Below, piece after piece: positions 41,515 through 49,825 of a stretch of DNA of 64,000 nucleotides. Numbering within the stretch: position 1 is the stretch's first letter; each line of letters opens with the position of its first letter. The notes beneath the pieces were generated by a model. The model worked only from the letters and a program-made list of their open reading frames with translations, did no database searches and was not told where the DNA came from. The DNA is from Curtobacterium sp. MCBD17_013 (GTDB lineage Bacteria > Actinomycetota > Actinomycetes > Actinomycetales > Microbacteriaceae): assembly GCF_003234565.1 (NCBI RefSeq), contig NZ_QKTU01000008.1:62001-126000 (forward strand), given 5' to 3'. The translations under genes were made by a program, and so were the position numbers.

Positions 41515-42899
41515 ACGCCCGCACGGACACCACCCGCACGCGGATCGTCGTCGTCGGCGACACCCTGCTCGACGTCGACGTCACCGGGACGTCGGAGCGC
41601 CTCAGCCCCGACGCGCCCGTGCCCGTGCTCGACGTGCAGGACGAGGTCCGCCGCGCCGGTGGTGCCGGGCTCGTCGCGACCATGCTCGCGCGCGACGGCC
41701 ACGACGTCACGCTCGTCACGGTGCTCGGCCAGGACGACCGCGGGGTGGAACTCCGGGACGGCATGCCCGGCGTGCGCGTCGTCGCCGGGGACTCCGGCGT
41801 CGCGACCCCCGTCAAGACCCGCGTGCGTGTCGGCGACCACGCGCTCGTCCGCATCGACGAGGCCTGCGCGACGCCGCCCGTGCCGGATGTGACCGCGGAC
41901 ATGACCGCCGCGCTCGAGGGCGCCGACGCGATCGTCGTCGCCGACTACGGCCGTGGCCTCGCCGCCGCTCCCGCGCTCCGGGAGGCCCTGACCCGCGTCG
42001 CCGAGACCACCCCCGTCGTGTGGGACCCGCACCCGAAGGGCGCGCAGCCGGTCCCGGGCATTGCCGTCGCCACCCCGAACGCCGCGGAGGCCCGGGGCTT
42101 CTCCGGCGCGACCGGCTCGGGCGTGCCCTTCGCCACGGCCGCCGGCGAGCAGCTCGTCGCCGACTGGTCCGCTCACGCGGTCGCCGTCACGATGGGCGAG
42201 AAGGGCGCGTTGCTCCGCACCGACGCCGGCGACTCCCGCTTCGTCCCCGCGCCCTCCGTCACCGCGGGCGACCCCTGTGGCGCCGGTGATCGACTCGCGG
42301 CCGGCGTCGCCGTCGCGCTCGCGCAGGGCGCCTCGACCGAGGACGCCGTCGCGGCGGGTGTCGCCGACGCCTCCGCCTACCTGGCCTCGGGCGGCGTCGC
42401 GTCGCTCCTCGCGCCTCCCGCACCGGTCACCGTGCCGGGCAGTGACCGGGACGCCATCCGGGTCGCCCACGACGTCCGCGCCGCGGGCGGCACCGTGGTC
42501 GCGACCGGTGGCTGCTTCGACCTGCTCCACGCCGGCCACGCCCGCACGCTGTCGGCCGCCCGAGCGCTGGGCGACTGCCTCGTGGTCTGCCTCAACTCGG
42601 ACAGCTCCGTCCGCGGGCTCAAGGGCCCGGACCGGCCGATCATGACGCAGGAGGACCGCGTCGAGCTCCTCCTCGCGCTCGACTGCGTCGACGCCGTCAT
42701 CGTGTTCGACGAGTCGACGCCCGACGAGGCCCTCCGCCGCTTCCAGCCCGACGTCTGGGCGAAGGGCGGCGACTACTCGGCCGACGAGCTCCCGGAGTCC
42801 CGGACCCTCGCCGAGTGGGGTGGGCGCGTCGTCACCGTGCCGTTCCACCCGGGACGCTCCACCACGCGGCTCGCCGCGGCCCTCGAACGCGTCGGGTAG
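41511..42899 (+). CDS. hldE: HldE-like bifunctional heptose kinase/nucleotidyltransferase, paralog 1
   Basis: A 462-residue two-domain protein. Residues about 10-310 are a PfkB/ribokinase domain (VVVGDTLLDVDVTG, catalytic GDPCGAGDRLAAG); residues about 325-462 are the cytidylyltransferase-type domain with GCFDLLHAGHARTL, its HxGH motif, and KGGDYSADELPES. It would phosphorylate heptose 7-phosphate and attach the nucleotide. The kinase substrate motif, normally GGAxNxA, reads GGAGLVA here, so the Asn is missing. A second, canonical HldE is encoded at 53029. It is last in the ATGA-linked chain, 97 bases before an SDR gene. Confidence 0.88.
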   Translation: MNARTDTTRTRIVVVGDTLLDVDVTGTSERLSPDAPVPVLDVQDEVRRAGGAGLVATMLARDGHDVTLVTVLGQDDRGVELRDGMPGVRVVAGDSGVATPVKTRVRVGDHALVRIDEACATPPVPDVTADMTAALEGADAIVVADYGRGLAAAPALREALTRVAETTPVVWDPHPKGAQPVPGIAVATPNAAEARGFSGATGSGVPFATAAGEQLVADWSAHAVAVTMGEKGALLRTDAGDSRFVPAPSVTAGDPCGAGDRLAAGVAVALAQGASTEDAVAAGVADASAYLASGGVASLLAPPAPVTVPGSDRDAIRVAHDVRAAGGTVVATGGCFDLLHAGHARTLSAARALGDCLVVCLNSDSSVRGLKGPDRPIMTQEDRVELLLALDCVDAVIVFDESTPDEALRRFQPDVWAKGGDYSADELPESRTLAEWGGRVVTVPFHPGRSTTRLAAALERVG

Positions 42900-42935
42900 C
42901 GCGAGCGCGCACCATCCCGACCACGTCCGGCCGGG

Positions 42936-42964
42936 AGGCGCGGCAGCCGTCCGCAGCCGCGCCT
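42936..42964 (+). terminator. Hairpin between hldE paralog 1 and the SDR gene
   Basis: Perfect nine-base arms AGGCGCGGC and GCCGCGCCT with an 11-base loop, 36 bases after the hldE stop. It could end part of the transcript or stabilise it; the SDR gene follows 32 bases later with its own ribosome site. Confidence 0.4.
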
Positions 42965-42996
42965 GCCGTCCGACCGCAGAACCGAAAGGAACACCC

Positions 42997-43701
42997 ATGC
43001 CCATCCCCACCACGCCCATCGGCCGCGTGCTCGTCACCGGCGGTGCGAGCGGCCTCGGTGCCGCCGTCGCCGCCGCCGTCGCCGAGGCGGGCGGCACCCC
43101 GATCGTGCTCGACCTGAAGACCGACGCGGTCCCGAGCGAGTGGGACAGCGTGGCCGTCGACGTCACCGACACCGCCGCCACCGAGCAGGCCGTGCGCGAC
43201 GCCGCCGAGCGTCACGGTGGCCTCGACGCCGTCGTCACCGCCGCGGGCATCGACAAGCCGGCCCCGATCGGCGGTATCTCGTCGGGCGACTGGGAGCGCA
43301 TCGTCGGCGTCAACCTGCTCGGCACCGCCGCGACCGTGCGGGCGGCACTGCCCGCGCTCGAGGCCTCGAACGGCCGCGTCGTCATCATCTCGTCCTCGCT
43401 GGCGCTCAAGGGCGTCGGCGACGGCACCGCGTACTCCGCGTCGAAGTTCGGCGTCCGCGGGTTCTCCCAGGCGCTCGCGGCCGAGACCCGTGGCGTCGTC
43501 GGCGTGACGAACATCATCCCCGCGGGCATGCGCACCGCGTTCTTCGAGGGCCGCACCGAGCAGTACAAGCCGGGGCCGGACGCCAAGCTCATCGAGCCGG
43601 AGTACGTCGCGAACGCGATCATCTTCGCCCTGAGCCAGCCCGCCGGGTGCGAGATCCGCGAGCTCGCGATCATGCCGGCCGAGGAGCCCAGCTGGCCGTA
43701 G
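42997..43701 (+). CDS. SDR-family oxidoreductase of the heptose cluster
   Basis: A 234-residue short-chain dehydrogenase: RVLVTGGASGLGAAVAAAVA binds NAD(P), VVTAAGIDKPA stands at the NNAG position, and IISSSLALKG with AYSASKFGVRGF gives Ser, Tyr and Lys. It is a classical SDR, not the extended HldD heptose epimerase. The ATG follows AAAGGA. Position after hldE suggests a role in modifying a sugar of the same pathway, but a house-keeping carbonyl reductase cannot be excluded. A large hairpin ends the cluster 42 bases later. Confidence 0.85.
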   Translation: MPIPTTPIGRVLVTGGASGLGAAVAAAVAEAGGTPIVLDLKTDAVPSEWDSVAVDVTDTAATEQAVRDAAERHGGLDAVVTAAGIDKPAPIGGISSGDWERIVGVNLLGTAATVRAALPALEASNGRVVIISSSLALKGVGDGTAYSASKFGVRGFSQALAAETRGVVGVTNIIPAGMRTAFFEGRTEQYKPGPDAKLIEPEYVANAIIFALSQPAGCEIRELAIMPAEEPSWP

Positions 43702-43742
43702 GCCCGGCCCCCGGCCCGGCCTCCGGCCCGGCCTCCGGTTCC

Positions 43743-43804
43743 GCCGAGATCGCAGAACACGCCGTTCACCTTCCGAGGTGAGCGGCGTGTTCTGCGATCT
43801 CGGC
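43743..43804. terminator. Intergenic hairpin, family A copy 1
   Basis: Perfect 22-base arms (43743-43764 and 43783-43804; left arm starts GCCGAGATCGCAGAACACG) with an inner six-base TCACCT/AGGTGA pair. It lies between convergent gene ends, so it can terminate both. The 13-base end TGCGATCTCGGCG recurs at 43825. The arm pattern CGAG-N3-GCA-N5-CGCCG recurs at 55771 and 59238. Confidence 0.75.
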
Positions 43805-43838
43805 GAAACGCACATGGCGCTTCGTGCGATCTCGGCGG

Positions 43839-44165
43839 TCAGGACGCCGAGTCGGGCGCGTCCGGGTTCGGGACGACCAGCCGGTGTCCGAGGGTGTGGA
43901 GGACGAGTGTCACCGTCGCGGTCGCCACGGCGAGACCGAAGAACACCGCACCGACGCCGAGGTGCACCGCACTGGTCGTGAGGCTGAACGCGTCGAAGCC
44001 GCCGGACGCGTGCACCTCGTCGTACGAGCGCACCCAGAACACCACCGCGGTGACGACGAGCCCCAGCGTGAGGATCCAGAGGGCGAACACCGGCCGGTTC
44101 GCGAGCCAGCGCGGCGGCGATGGATGGGGGGACGTCGGGTCAGGCCATGAGGGTGACTCGGACAC
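43839..44165 (-). CDS. Two-helix membrane protein
   Basis: A 108-residue protein with a Pro-rich start (ESPSWPDPTSPHPSPPRW) and two membrane helices (about 28-48, ALWILTLGLVVTAVVFWV; about 66-95, LGVGAVFFGLAVATATVTLV). No known domain was recognised. The GTG start has a CAGGAT box five bases upstream without a Shine-Dalgarno site. It is divergent from the four-helix protein gene at 44305. Confidence 0.7.
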   Translation of the reverse strand: MSESPSWPDPTSPHPSPPRWLANRPVFALWILTLGLVVTAVVFWVRSYDEVHASGGFDAFSLTTSAVHLGVGAVFFGLAVATATVTLVLHTLGHRLVVPNPDAPDSAS

Positions 44166-44304
44166 GACTGCATCCTGGCATGCGGGCGGAGGTGGGGAGA
44201 GCCTCCCGATCGGGGGGCTGTACCGGGCCGCGCGTGCGACGGCCCCTGCGGTAGCGTGCGCTGACACGACGACGCGGCCGACCGGCCGCAGAGGGGACGC
44301 CGCC

Positions 44305-45423
44305 GTGAGCAACGCCGACCACCGGTCCGAGACCGTCGACCGACCGGACCCGGACCACCAGTACGAGAACGCGATCGGGGAGCGACTCGGGGACCCGGTG
44401 TGGGCACGTGTCCGTCCCCTGGTGTTCCGCACGATCATCGGCGCCGTCGTGGCCGCCGGGTTGGTCGGTGTCGTCGCGGTCCTCATCGGGGAGTTCGGGC
44501 TCGTCGCGATCCAGCTCCTCCTCACCATCACGGTCGTCATCGTGTTCGCCCTGCTCTCCTGGTACGACGCCGACGTCTCCGCCAAGCGCTCCGGCGCGTT
44601 CGCGATGGTGAGCGTGGCGACCTCGATGTACCTGCTCGTGGCGGGCCTCCTGGAGGTCTGGGTGCTCCACGCCGGGCCGTACGGTGCGAACGTCTCCACC
44701 GTCGGGGAGCAGTTCTGGCAGTGGATCGGCGCGGTGCTCATCGCCCGCGCCGCACTGCTGCACGTGCACCTGCTGCTCGTCATCCACCGCCGCTACCCCA
44801 CGCCGCTCCTGCAGGTGGTCGCCAAGGCGACGGTCGTCGTCATCGCGGTGATCGCCGTGCTGCTGTCGATCCCGGTGCTGTTCTCGCACACGCACTTCGC
44901 CTCGGGCTACTGGCGCCTGGTGTGGGTGCTCGCGATCCTCGATCTGCTCGGCACCGTCCTCGTGCCCCTGAGCAACGCGCTGTTCCGTCCGCGTGCCGAC
45001 GATCCGTACAGCCCTCCGACGGACGGCGGCGGCGCCGCTCCGATGCAGTCGGCCGACCGATCGGCGTGGGGCGTCCCAGGCGGGGCCGTCACGCCGGTCA
45101 GCCCCGTCGGCACGAGCGATGCCGACCGGGCGGCGCGGTCGGTGCAGGCACCCGTGCCGAACCTCCCGACCGGCTGGGACTCGGTGCCGGCGCCGGTCGT
45201 GCCCGAGCAGATCGCGCCCGACTCGTCCACGAACGCAGCCGGGTCGTCGTCCATCGGAGCGGGGACACGTGTTCCGGCGGTCGTGCGCGGTCGAGACGGC
45301 CTGCGGTACGCCGCGGCCCCACCCGTCGAGCGGGTCCTCGCGTGGCCGCGGTACGTCGACGGGACGCCGCTGCCCGCGTTGCCGGACGGATCGCCCGACT
45401 TCTCGCAGGTGGTCCGTGCCTGA
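44305..45423 (+). CDS. Membrane protein with long cytoplasmic tail
   Basis: A 372-residue protein. Residues about 40-215 hold five membrane segments (for example IIGAVVAAGLVGVVAVLIG, VVIVFALLSWYDADVSAK, YLLVAGLLEVWVLHAG); residues 225-372 are a hydrophilic Pro/Ala-rich tail with a GRDGLRYAAAPPVERVLAWP motif near the end. The GTG start follows GAGGGGAC. I do not recognise the family. The last eight bases overlap the start of the nucleotidyltransferase gene, which suggests cotranscription. Confidence 0.78.
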   Translation: MSNADHRSETVDRPDPDHQYENAIGERLGDPVWARVRPLVFRTIIGAVVAAGLVGVVAVLIGEFGLVAIQLLLTITVVIVFALLSWYDADVSAKRSGAFAMVSVATSMYLLVAGLLEVWVLHAGPYGANVSTVGEQFWQWIGAVLIARAALLHVHLLLVIHRRYPTPLLQVVAKATVVVIAVIAVLLSIPVLFSHTHFASGYWRLVWVLAILDLLGTVLVPLSNALFRPRADDPYSPPTDGGGAAPMQSADRSAWGVPGGAVTPVSPVGTSDADRAARSVQAPVPNLPTGWDSVPAPVVPEQIAPDSSTNAAGSSSIGAGTRVPAVVRGRDGLRYAAAPPVERVLAWPRYVDGTPLPALPDGSPDFSQVVRA

Positions 45424-46219
45424 CCTGCGGGCGGTCCCCTCGAGCCTCGACTCCTCGGTGGTCGCCGAGATCGACGCGCGACTCGCCAGGGTCGAGACCG
45501 AGCACGGGGTCGCCGTTTCGTGGGCGATCGAGAGCGGGAGTCGTGCGTGGGGGTTCCCGTCGCCCGACAGCGACTACGACTGCCGCTTCCTGTTCGTCCG
45601 CCCCCGGCATCGCTACCTGGCACTGTGGCCCGATCGAGATGTGATCGAGACCCCGCTCGACGCCGTGTTCGACGTCAACGGGTGGGACCTCGCCAAGACG
45701 GTGCGGCTCCTCGTCCGGGGCAACGCCGTCGCGATCGAGTGGCTCCGGTCGCCGATCGTCTACCGGGGCGACGAGGGGTTCCGTGACCGGATGCTCGGGT
45801 TCGCGGGCGAGGTCATGCAGCGCGGCGCGATCGGCCGGCACTACCTGCACGTCGCCCGGCAGCAGCAGACCGGTTCGCGCACGCTCAAGCGGTTCTGCTA
45901 CGTCCTGCGGTGCGCCACGACGCTCCGCTGGCTCGACGACCACCCGGACGGTGTCCTGCCGCCGATGGACCTGCCGACGTTGCTCGACGAGACCACCGTG
46001 TCGGCCGAGGTCCGCGACGCGAGCGCCGCGCTGATCGCCGCGAAGGCAGTGACGCGCGAACTGGGGACCGGAGCGCCTCCCACAGTGCTCCAGCGGTACG
46101 TCGACGAGGAACTCGAGCGTTCGGCGTCGTTCGACCAGCTCGACGCGGCTGCGGACGTCGCCGATCGTCGCGCGCGTGCCGAGGCGTTCTTCCGCGCGGA
46201 GGTCGAGCGCGTGCACTGA
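45416..46219 (+). CDS. RlaP/COG3541-type nucleotidyltransferase
   Basis: A 267-residue member of the DNA polymerase beta superfamily. The family motif ESGSRAWGFPSPDSDYDCRF supplies Gly-Ser and the catalytic DSDYD pair. A second region (RRLLVRGNAVAIEWLRSP-like, KTVRLLVRGNAVAIEWLRSP at about 95-115) is typical of RlaP proteins, which associate with RNA ligase and other RNA-repair contexts in other bacteria. No RNA ligase gene is adjacent here. The GTG start overlaps the previous gene by 8 bases. Confidence 0.85.
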   Translation: MPDLRAVPSSLDSSVVAEIDARLARVETEHGVAVSWAIESGSRAWGFPSPDSDYDCRFLFVRPRHRYLALWPDRDVIETPLDAVFDVNGWDLAKTVRLLVRGNAVAIEWLRSPIVYRGDEGFRDRMLGFAGEVMQRGAIGRHYLHVARQQQTGSRTLKRFCYVLRCATTLRWLDDHPDGVLPPMDLPTLLDETTVSAEVRDASAALIAAKAVTRELGTGAPPTVLQRYVDEELERSASFDQLDAAADVADRRARAEAFFRAEVERVH

Positions 46220-46278
46220 CGGCGCGGTGCCGGGTCGACGTCACGTGCGGGAAACACGGGCGCGGGATGATCGTCGTC

Positions 46279-46878
46279 ATGACTCCAGCCGAGCCTGGGG
46301 ACGCCGTCACGCCACAAGCGACCATCGGCCTCCCCGTCACCGTGTCCATCACCCGCCTCGTCGAACCCGACCGGATCCCCGAGGTCACCCGCTGGGTCCA
46401 GTCGGGCGTGAACCTCGCGAACCGCTACCCGGGGTTCCTCGGGTCGGGATGGGTCCGCTCGCACGCGACCTCACGCGAGTGGCACATGCTCTACCGGTTC
46501 GCCGACCACACGACCCTGGCGACGTGGGAGAACTCGGACGACCGGCTCCGGTGGCTCGACGAGGGGCGCGACCTCGTCGTGGAGTCCCGGGTGGAGAAGC
46601 GCACGGGGATCGAGGGGTGGTTCGACGTGCCGCGCGATGCGCCGTCGGACAGCGCACCGCCCCGGTGGAAGCAGGCGGTGTCGATCTGGCTCGGGTTCTT
46701 CCCGGTGAACCTCGTGTTCACGCTGCTCGTGACCGCGTTCGTGCCGTTCTGGCCGACGTTCCCGACCGTGCCGAAGGTCCTGCTGACGACGCTCGTCCTC
46801 ACGCCGGTCATGACGTTCTGGGTGCTGCCGTTCGTGACGCGGCTCATCCGCCCCTGGTTGCTCGCGCCGCGGCGCTGA
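46279..46878 (+). CDS. Antibiotic-biosynthesis-monooxygenase domain fused to membrane helices
   Basis: A 199-residue protein. Residues about 15-110 are an ABM/YcnE-type ferredoxin fold (VTVSITRLVEPDRIPEVTRW, YPGFLGSGWVRSH, WHMLYRFADHTTLATWENS). Two membrane segments follow at about 130-150 and 157-190 (FFPVNLVFTLLVTAFVPFWP). ABM-plus-TM proteins of this kind are annotated but uncharacterised. The ATG has GATGAT close upstream and no Shine-Dalgarno site. Its final 35 bases overlap the end of the convergent GT9 gene. Confidence 0.8.
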   Translation: MTPAEPGDAVTPQATIGLPVTVSITRLVEPDRIPEVTRWVQSGVNLANRYPGFLGSGWVRSHATSREWHMLYRFADHTTLATWENSDDRLRWLDEGRDLVVESRVEKRTGIEGWFDVPRDAPSDSAPPRWKQAVSIWLGFFPVNLVFTLLVTAFVPFWPTFPTVPKVLLTTLVLTPVMTFWVLPFVTRLIRPWLLAPRR

Positions 46879-48025
46879 CGGCCGCCGCGTGATCGGGTGC
46901 GGTCGCCAGCAGGTCCGCGACGTCGGCGAGCACCACCTCGACCCCGACCTCGGCCACGAACGACGGGTCGTGCTCGCAGCGCTCCGCGGTCCAGCCGACC
47001 TGGGTGACGTCGACGCCGCACACGGGGCAGTGCGTCGTGAAGCTCATCTCGACCCGGTGGCGCCCCCGGTCGAACGGCGCCGCGTTGACGACGTTGCCGA
47101 ACCAGAAGATCCCGACCGTGCGGGTGCCGACCGCGACCGCGAGGTGCCGCGGCCCCGAGTCGTCGGCGACCATGACGTCCGCGATCGCGAGTGTCCCCGG
47201 GAGCTCCCCGAGGCCGAGCACCCCCGCGAGGTCGACGATCTGCCCGGGGCTGTCCGGACCCGCGATGTCGGTGGCCGAGCGCGCGATGGTGATCGCCGCC
47301 TCCCGGTCCGACTCGTCGCCGACGACGATGACGACGTCGCCCTGGGCCATGCGGGCGGCCGCCACCGCGGCGAAGCGTTCCTCGGGCCAACGGCGCCGGG
47401 GGTCCGTCGCGCCGGGGTGGACCGCGACGATCCGGCGCCCGGCGAGCGGTGCGCCGATCGCGTCCTCGATCCGGGCGACGGCGGCCGCGCGCTCGTCGTC
47501 GGACACGTGGACGACGGGATCGAGCACGACGGGTGCGGCACCGGCGAGCCCGGCGACCTCGAGCGCCCGGAGCACCTCGTGCTGGTAGTAGACGTAGCGG
47601 ACCCAGCGCTCGAGGACCTCGGCGTCCTCGGTCGCGGTGCCGACGGTGTGTCGTGCGCCGAGGCGCAGCAGGAACGGATTGGAGTTCCGGCCGCCGCCGT
47701 GCACCTGGACGGCGAGGTCGAAGCGCCCGTGCAGTCGGGCGGTGAACGCGTCGACCTCGGCGGGGTCGGACTCCTGCCCGGCGACCTCGCGGACACCCGG
47801 CGCCACGGGGAGCACCTCGACGGCGTCGATCGACGAGGGCCGGTCGGCGAGCAGCGCGGCGGCCATGGGCGTGCCGAGGAGGGTGATGCGGGCCTCCGGG
47901 TACGCGGCGGCGAGCGCGTCGATCGCCGGCATGGCGAACAGCAGGTCCCCGAGTCCACCGCCGCGCAGGACCGCGATCTCGCGCACGTCCTCGAACGCGG
48001 GCTGTGCTTGACCGATCGGGAACAC
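46844..48025 (-). CDS. Glycosyltransferase family 9 (heptosyltransferase-like), third copy
   Basis: A 393-residue GT9 enzyme. The start EIAVLRGGGLGDLLFAMPAI and the end DVMVADDSGPRHLAVAVGTR, with a FWFGNVVNAAPFD loop, define the family; a Cys-rich HCPVCGVDVTQVG region near the C-terminus is extra. The GTG start has GAGGAGGCCC before it. It lies 4 kb downstream of the heptose cluster on the opposite strand, so it may extend the same glycan. Its end overlaps the convergent ABM gene by 35 bases. Confidence 0.88.
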   Translation of the reverse strand: MFPIGQAQPAFEDVREIAVLRGGGLGDLLFAMPAIDALAAAYPEARITLLGTPMAAALLADRPSSIDAVEVLPVAPGVREVAGQESDPAEVDAFTARLHGRFDLAVQVHGGGRNSNPFLLRLGARHTVGTATEDAEVLERWVRYVYYQHEVLRALEVAGLAGAAPVVLDPVVHVSDDERAAAVARIEDAIGAPLAGRRIVAVHPGATDPRRRWPEERFAAVAAARMAQGDVVIVVGDESDREAAITIARSATDIAGPDSPGQIVDLAGVLGLGELPGTLAIADVMVADDSGPRHLAVAVGTRTVGIFWFGNVVNAAPFDRGRHRVEMSFTTHCPVCGVDVTQVGWTAERCEHDPSFVAEVGVEVVLADVADLLATAPDHAAAVSAAARATRGG

Positions 48026-48145
48026 CGGGCCTCCTCGTGGTGCGGCACGCCGGACGGCGCGCGCGTGCGCCCTCCTGTCTACCGGGAGGCGCTGGGTGGC
48101 GTTCCGCGCGCCGTGGTCACGTCGCCGGCCGGCGCCGCTCCTTGA

Positions 48146-48190
48146 TCGAACCGCCCGATGCCGGTCGAACACCCGTGTTCCGCGGTTCGA
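48146..48190 (-). terminator. Nested hairpin after the tetR gene
   Basis: Outer arms TCGAACCGC and GCGGTTCGA enclose an inner GAACAC/GTGTTC stem. It stands 35 bases downstream of the tetR stop on the minus strand and 121 bases before the GT9 start. No T-run follows. Confidence 0.45.
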
Positions 48191-48224
48191 ACGGACGGGG
48201 CCGGTTCCAAGTGGCGCCGCGCGG

Positions 48225-48797
48225 TCAGGGCCGGAGGCCCGACACGAGCAGGTCGAGCAACCGCCCGACCTGCTCCTGGTCCTCCACGCCCGCGGTCGCG
48301 AGGAACACCCCGACCAGCGCGGCGGTGACGTCGTCGGCGGGGACCGCCGGGCGCAGGACGCCGAGGGCCGCCCCGGCGGCGAGGATCGTGGCGATCGCGG
48401 CGTTGACGCGCTCGCGGGTCCGGGCGCTCCCGACGGCGTCGCGGAAGGCCCCGGCACGGAGGGTCTCTGCCATGCCGCGCTTCGTGACGACGAACGCGGC
48501 GTACCGGTCCATGAAGGTCCGCAGGGCGACGTCGGGCGTGTGGGTGGCGAGGAGTGGTTCGACGGTGGCGAGGACCGACGTGAGCTCGGTGTCGTAGACC
48601 GCGGCGACCAGGTCCTCGCGGGTCGGGAAGTGGCGGTAGAGCGTGCCGATCCCGACGCCGGCGGCGCGCGCGATCCCCTCGAGCGACGCGTCCTGGCCGG
48701 TGTCGGTGAAGGACGCGCGTGCGACCTCGACGATCCTGGCGCGGTTGCGCGCGGCATCGGCGCGCGGACGACGCGCGGGCGGGGGAGCGGACGACAA
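48225..48797 (-). CDS. TetR/AcrR family regulator, divergent from aldo/keto reductase
   Basis: A 190-residue repressor. The DNA-binding domain is canonical (RIVEVARASFTDTGQDASLE, GIARAAGVGIGTLYRHFPTR). The C-terminal part is of the SoxR/BetI-like helical type without readable ligand. The start is a TTG (MSSAPPPARR) in the CGGAGGTACCTCCG palindrome region. Two copies of such a palindrome lie between it and the divergent reductase gene, so it probably controls both. Confidence 0.86.
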   Translation of the reverse strand: MSSAPPPARRPRADAARNRARIVEVARASFTDTGQDASLEGIARAAGVGIGTLYRHFPTREDLVAAVYDTELTSVLATVEPLLATHTPDVALRTFMDRYAAFVVTKRGMAETLRAGAFRDAVGSARTRERVNAAIATILAAGAALGVLRPAVPADDVTAALVGVFLATAGVEDQEQVGRLLDLLVSGLRP

Positions 48798-48799
48798 AG

Positions 48800-48813
48800 C
48801 GGAGGTACCTCCG
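48800..48813. promoter_or_regulatory. TetR operator copy 1
   Basis: CGGAGGTACCTCCG is a perfect 14-base palindrome, three bases before the tetR TTG start. It can also serve as the gene's ribosome site (GGAGG). Confidence 0.6.
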
Positions 48814-48837
48814 GATCAGTGGTAGCGTCGCGGAGAG

Positions 48838-48851
48838 CGGAGGATCCTCCG
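48838..48851. promoter_or_regulatory. TetR operator copy 2
   Basis: CGGAGGATCCTCCG differs from copy 1 only in the central two bases and lies 38 bases away. A TAGCGT -10 box (48823-48828) for the reductase gene sits between the two, so both sites would block it. Confidence 0.6.
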
Positions 48852-48875
48852 TTTCCGACGGCGACAGGAGCCATG

Positions 48876-49778
48876 ATGGCAGACCACACGACGATCCCCG
48901 GAGGGACGGCGACGCTCGCCGGGCGCGCGATCGCTCGCATCGGGTACGGCGCGATGGCGCTCGAACGGTTCGACGACGACCGGGAGGCCGGGGCGGCGTT
49001 CCTCCGTCACGCCGTCGAGCTCGGGGCGGACCACATCGACACTGCCGAGTTCTACGGCGACGGGGTCGCGAACGACGTCATCCGTCGGGCGATCGGGTCC
49101 TCGGACGCCGTGGCGGTCGTCAGCAAGGTGGGAGCGGTCCGCGTCGACGCGCCGATCCCGCTCGTACTGGCGCAGCGACCGGAGGAACTCCGTGCGCAGG
49201 TCGAGGCGAACCTCCGCACGCTCGGACGCGATCGACTCGACGTCGTCAACCTCCGCCGCCCCGAGATCGGCCCCGGTCTCACCGTGCCGGACGAGGACCT
49301 CGTCGACCTCGACGACCAGCTGGCCGAGATGACCGCGATGCGCGACGAGGGGCTGATCGGCGGGATCGGGCTCAGCGCGGTGCGGATCGAGAGCCTCCGG
49401 CGGGCGCTCCCGGTCGGCGTGGTCTGCGTGCAGAACGCGTACTCCCTCGTCGCCCGCGAGTTCGAGGCGATGCTCACGCTCTGCGTCGCCGAGGACATCG
49501 CCTGGGTGCCGTTCTTCCCGCTCGGCAGCGGATTCCCCGGCCTGCCGAAGGTGACGGACGAACCCGCGGTGCAGCGGATCGCGGCCGAGCTGGGGGCCTC
49601 CCCGGCGCAGGTCGGCCTGGCCTGGCTGCTCGGGCACGCGCCGAACACGCTGCTGATCCCCGGAACAGCGAACGCCGACCACCTCGCGGAGAACCTGGCG
49701 GCGGGCGCGGTGGAGCTCACGGCCGAGCAGACCGCTGCCCTCGATGCGCTGGCGCCCGCGGCCGGCGCGCAGCGCTGA
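48876..49778 (+). CDS. Aldo/keto reductase, YdbC-like
   Basis: A 300-residue AKR-barrel protein. Asp and Tyr (HIDTAEFYGDG) and Lys (VVSKVGAV) of the catalytic tetrad are present, but the fourth residue, usually His, is Arg in DVVNLRRPEIG, as in YdbC-type members. The end LLIPGTANADHLAENLAAGAVE is typical. The second ATG is chosen because GGAG is five bases before it; another ATG is one codon earlier. It is divergent from a TetR gene, with two palindromes between. Substrate unknown. Confidence 0.88.
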   Translation: MADHTTIPGGTATLAGRAIARIGYGAMALERFDDDREAGAAFLRHAVELGADHIDTAEFYGDGVANDVIRRAIGSSDAVAVVSKVGAVRVDAPIPLVLAQRPEELRAQVEANLRTLGRDRLDVVNLRRPEIGPGLTVPDEDLVDLDDQLAEMTAMRDEGLIGGIGLSAVRIESLRRALPVGVVCVQNAYSLVAREFEAMLTLCVAEDIAWVPFFPLGSGFPGLPKVTDEPAVQRIAAELGASPAQVGLAWLLGHAPNTLLIPGTANADHLAENLAAGAVELTAEQTAALDALAPAAGAQR

Positions 49779-49825
49779 CCGGACTCACGGGCGCGCGGCC
49801 GCACCGTGCGCGGGTCGTCTCCCGC

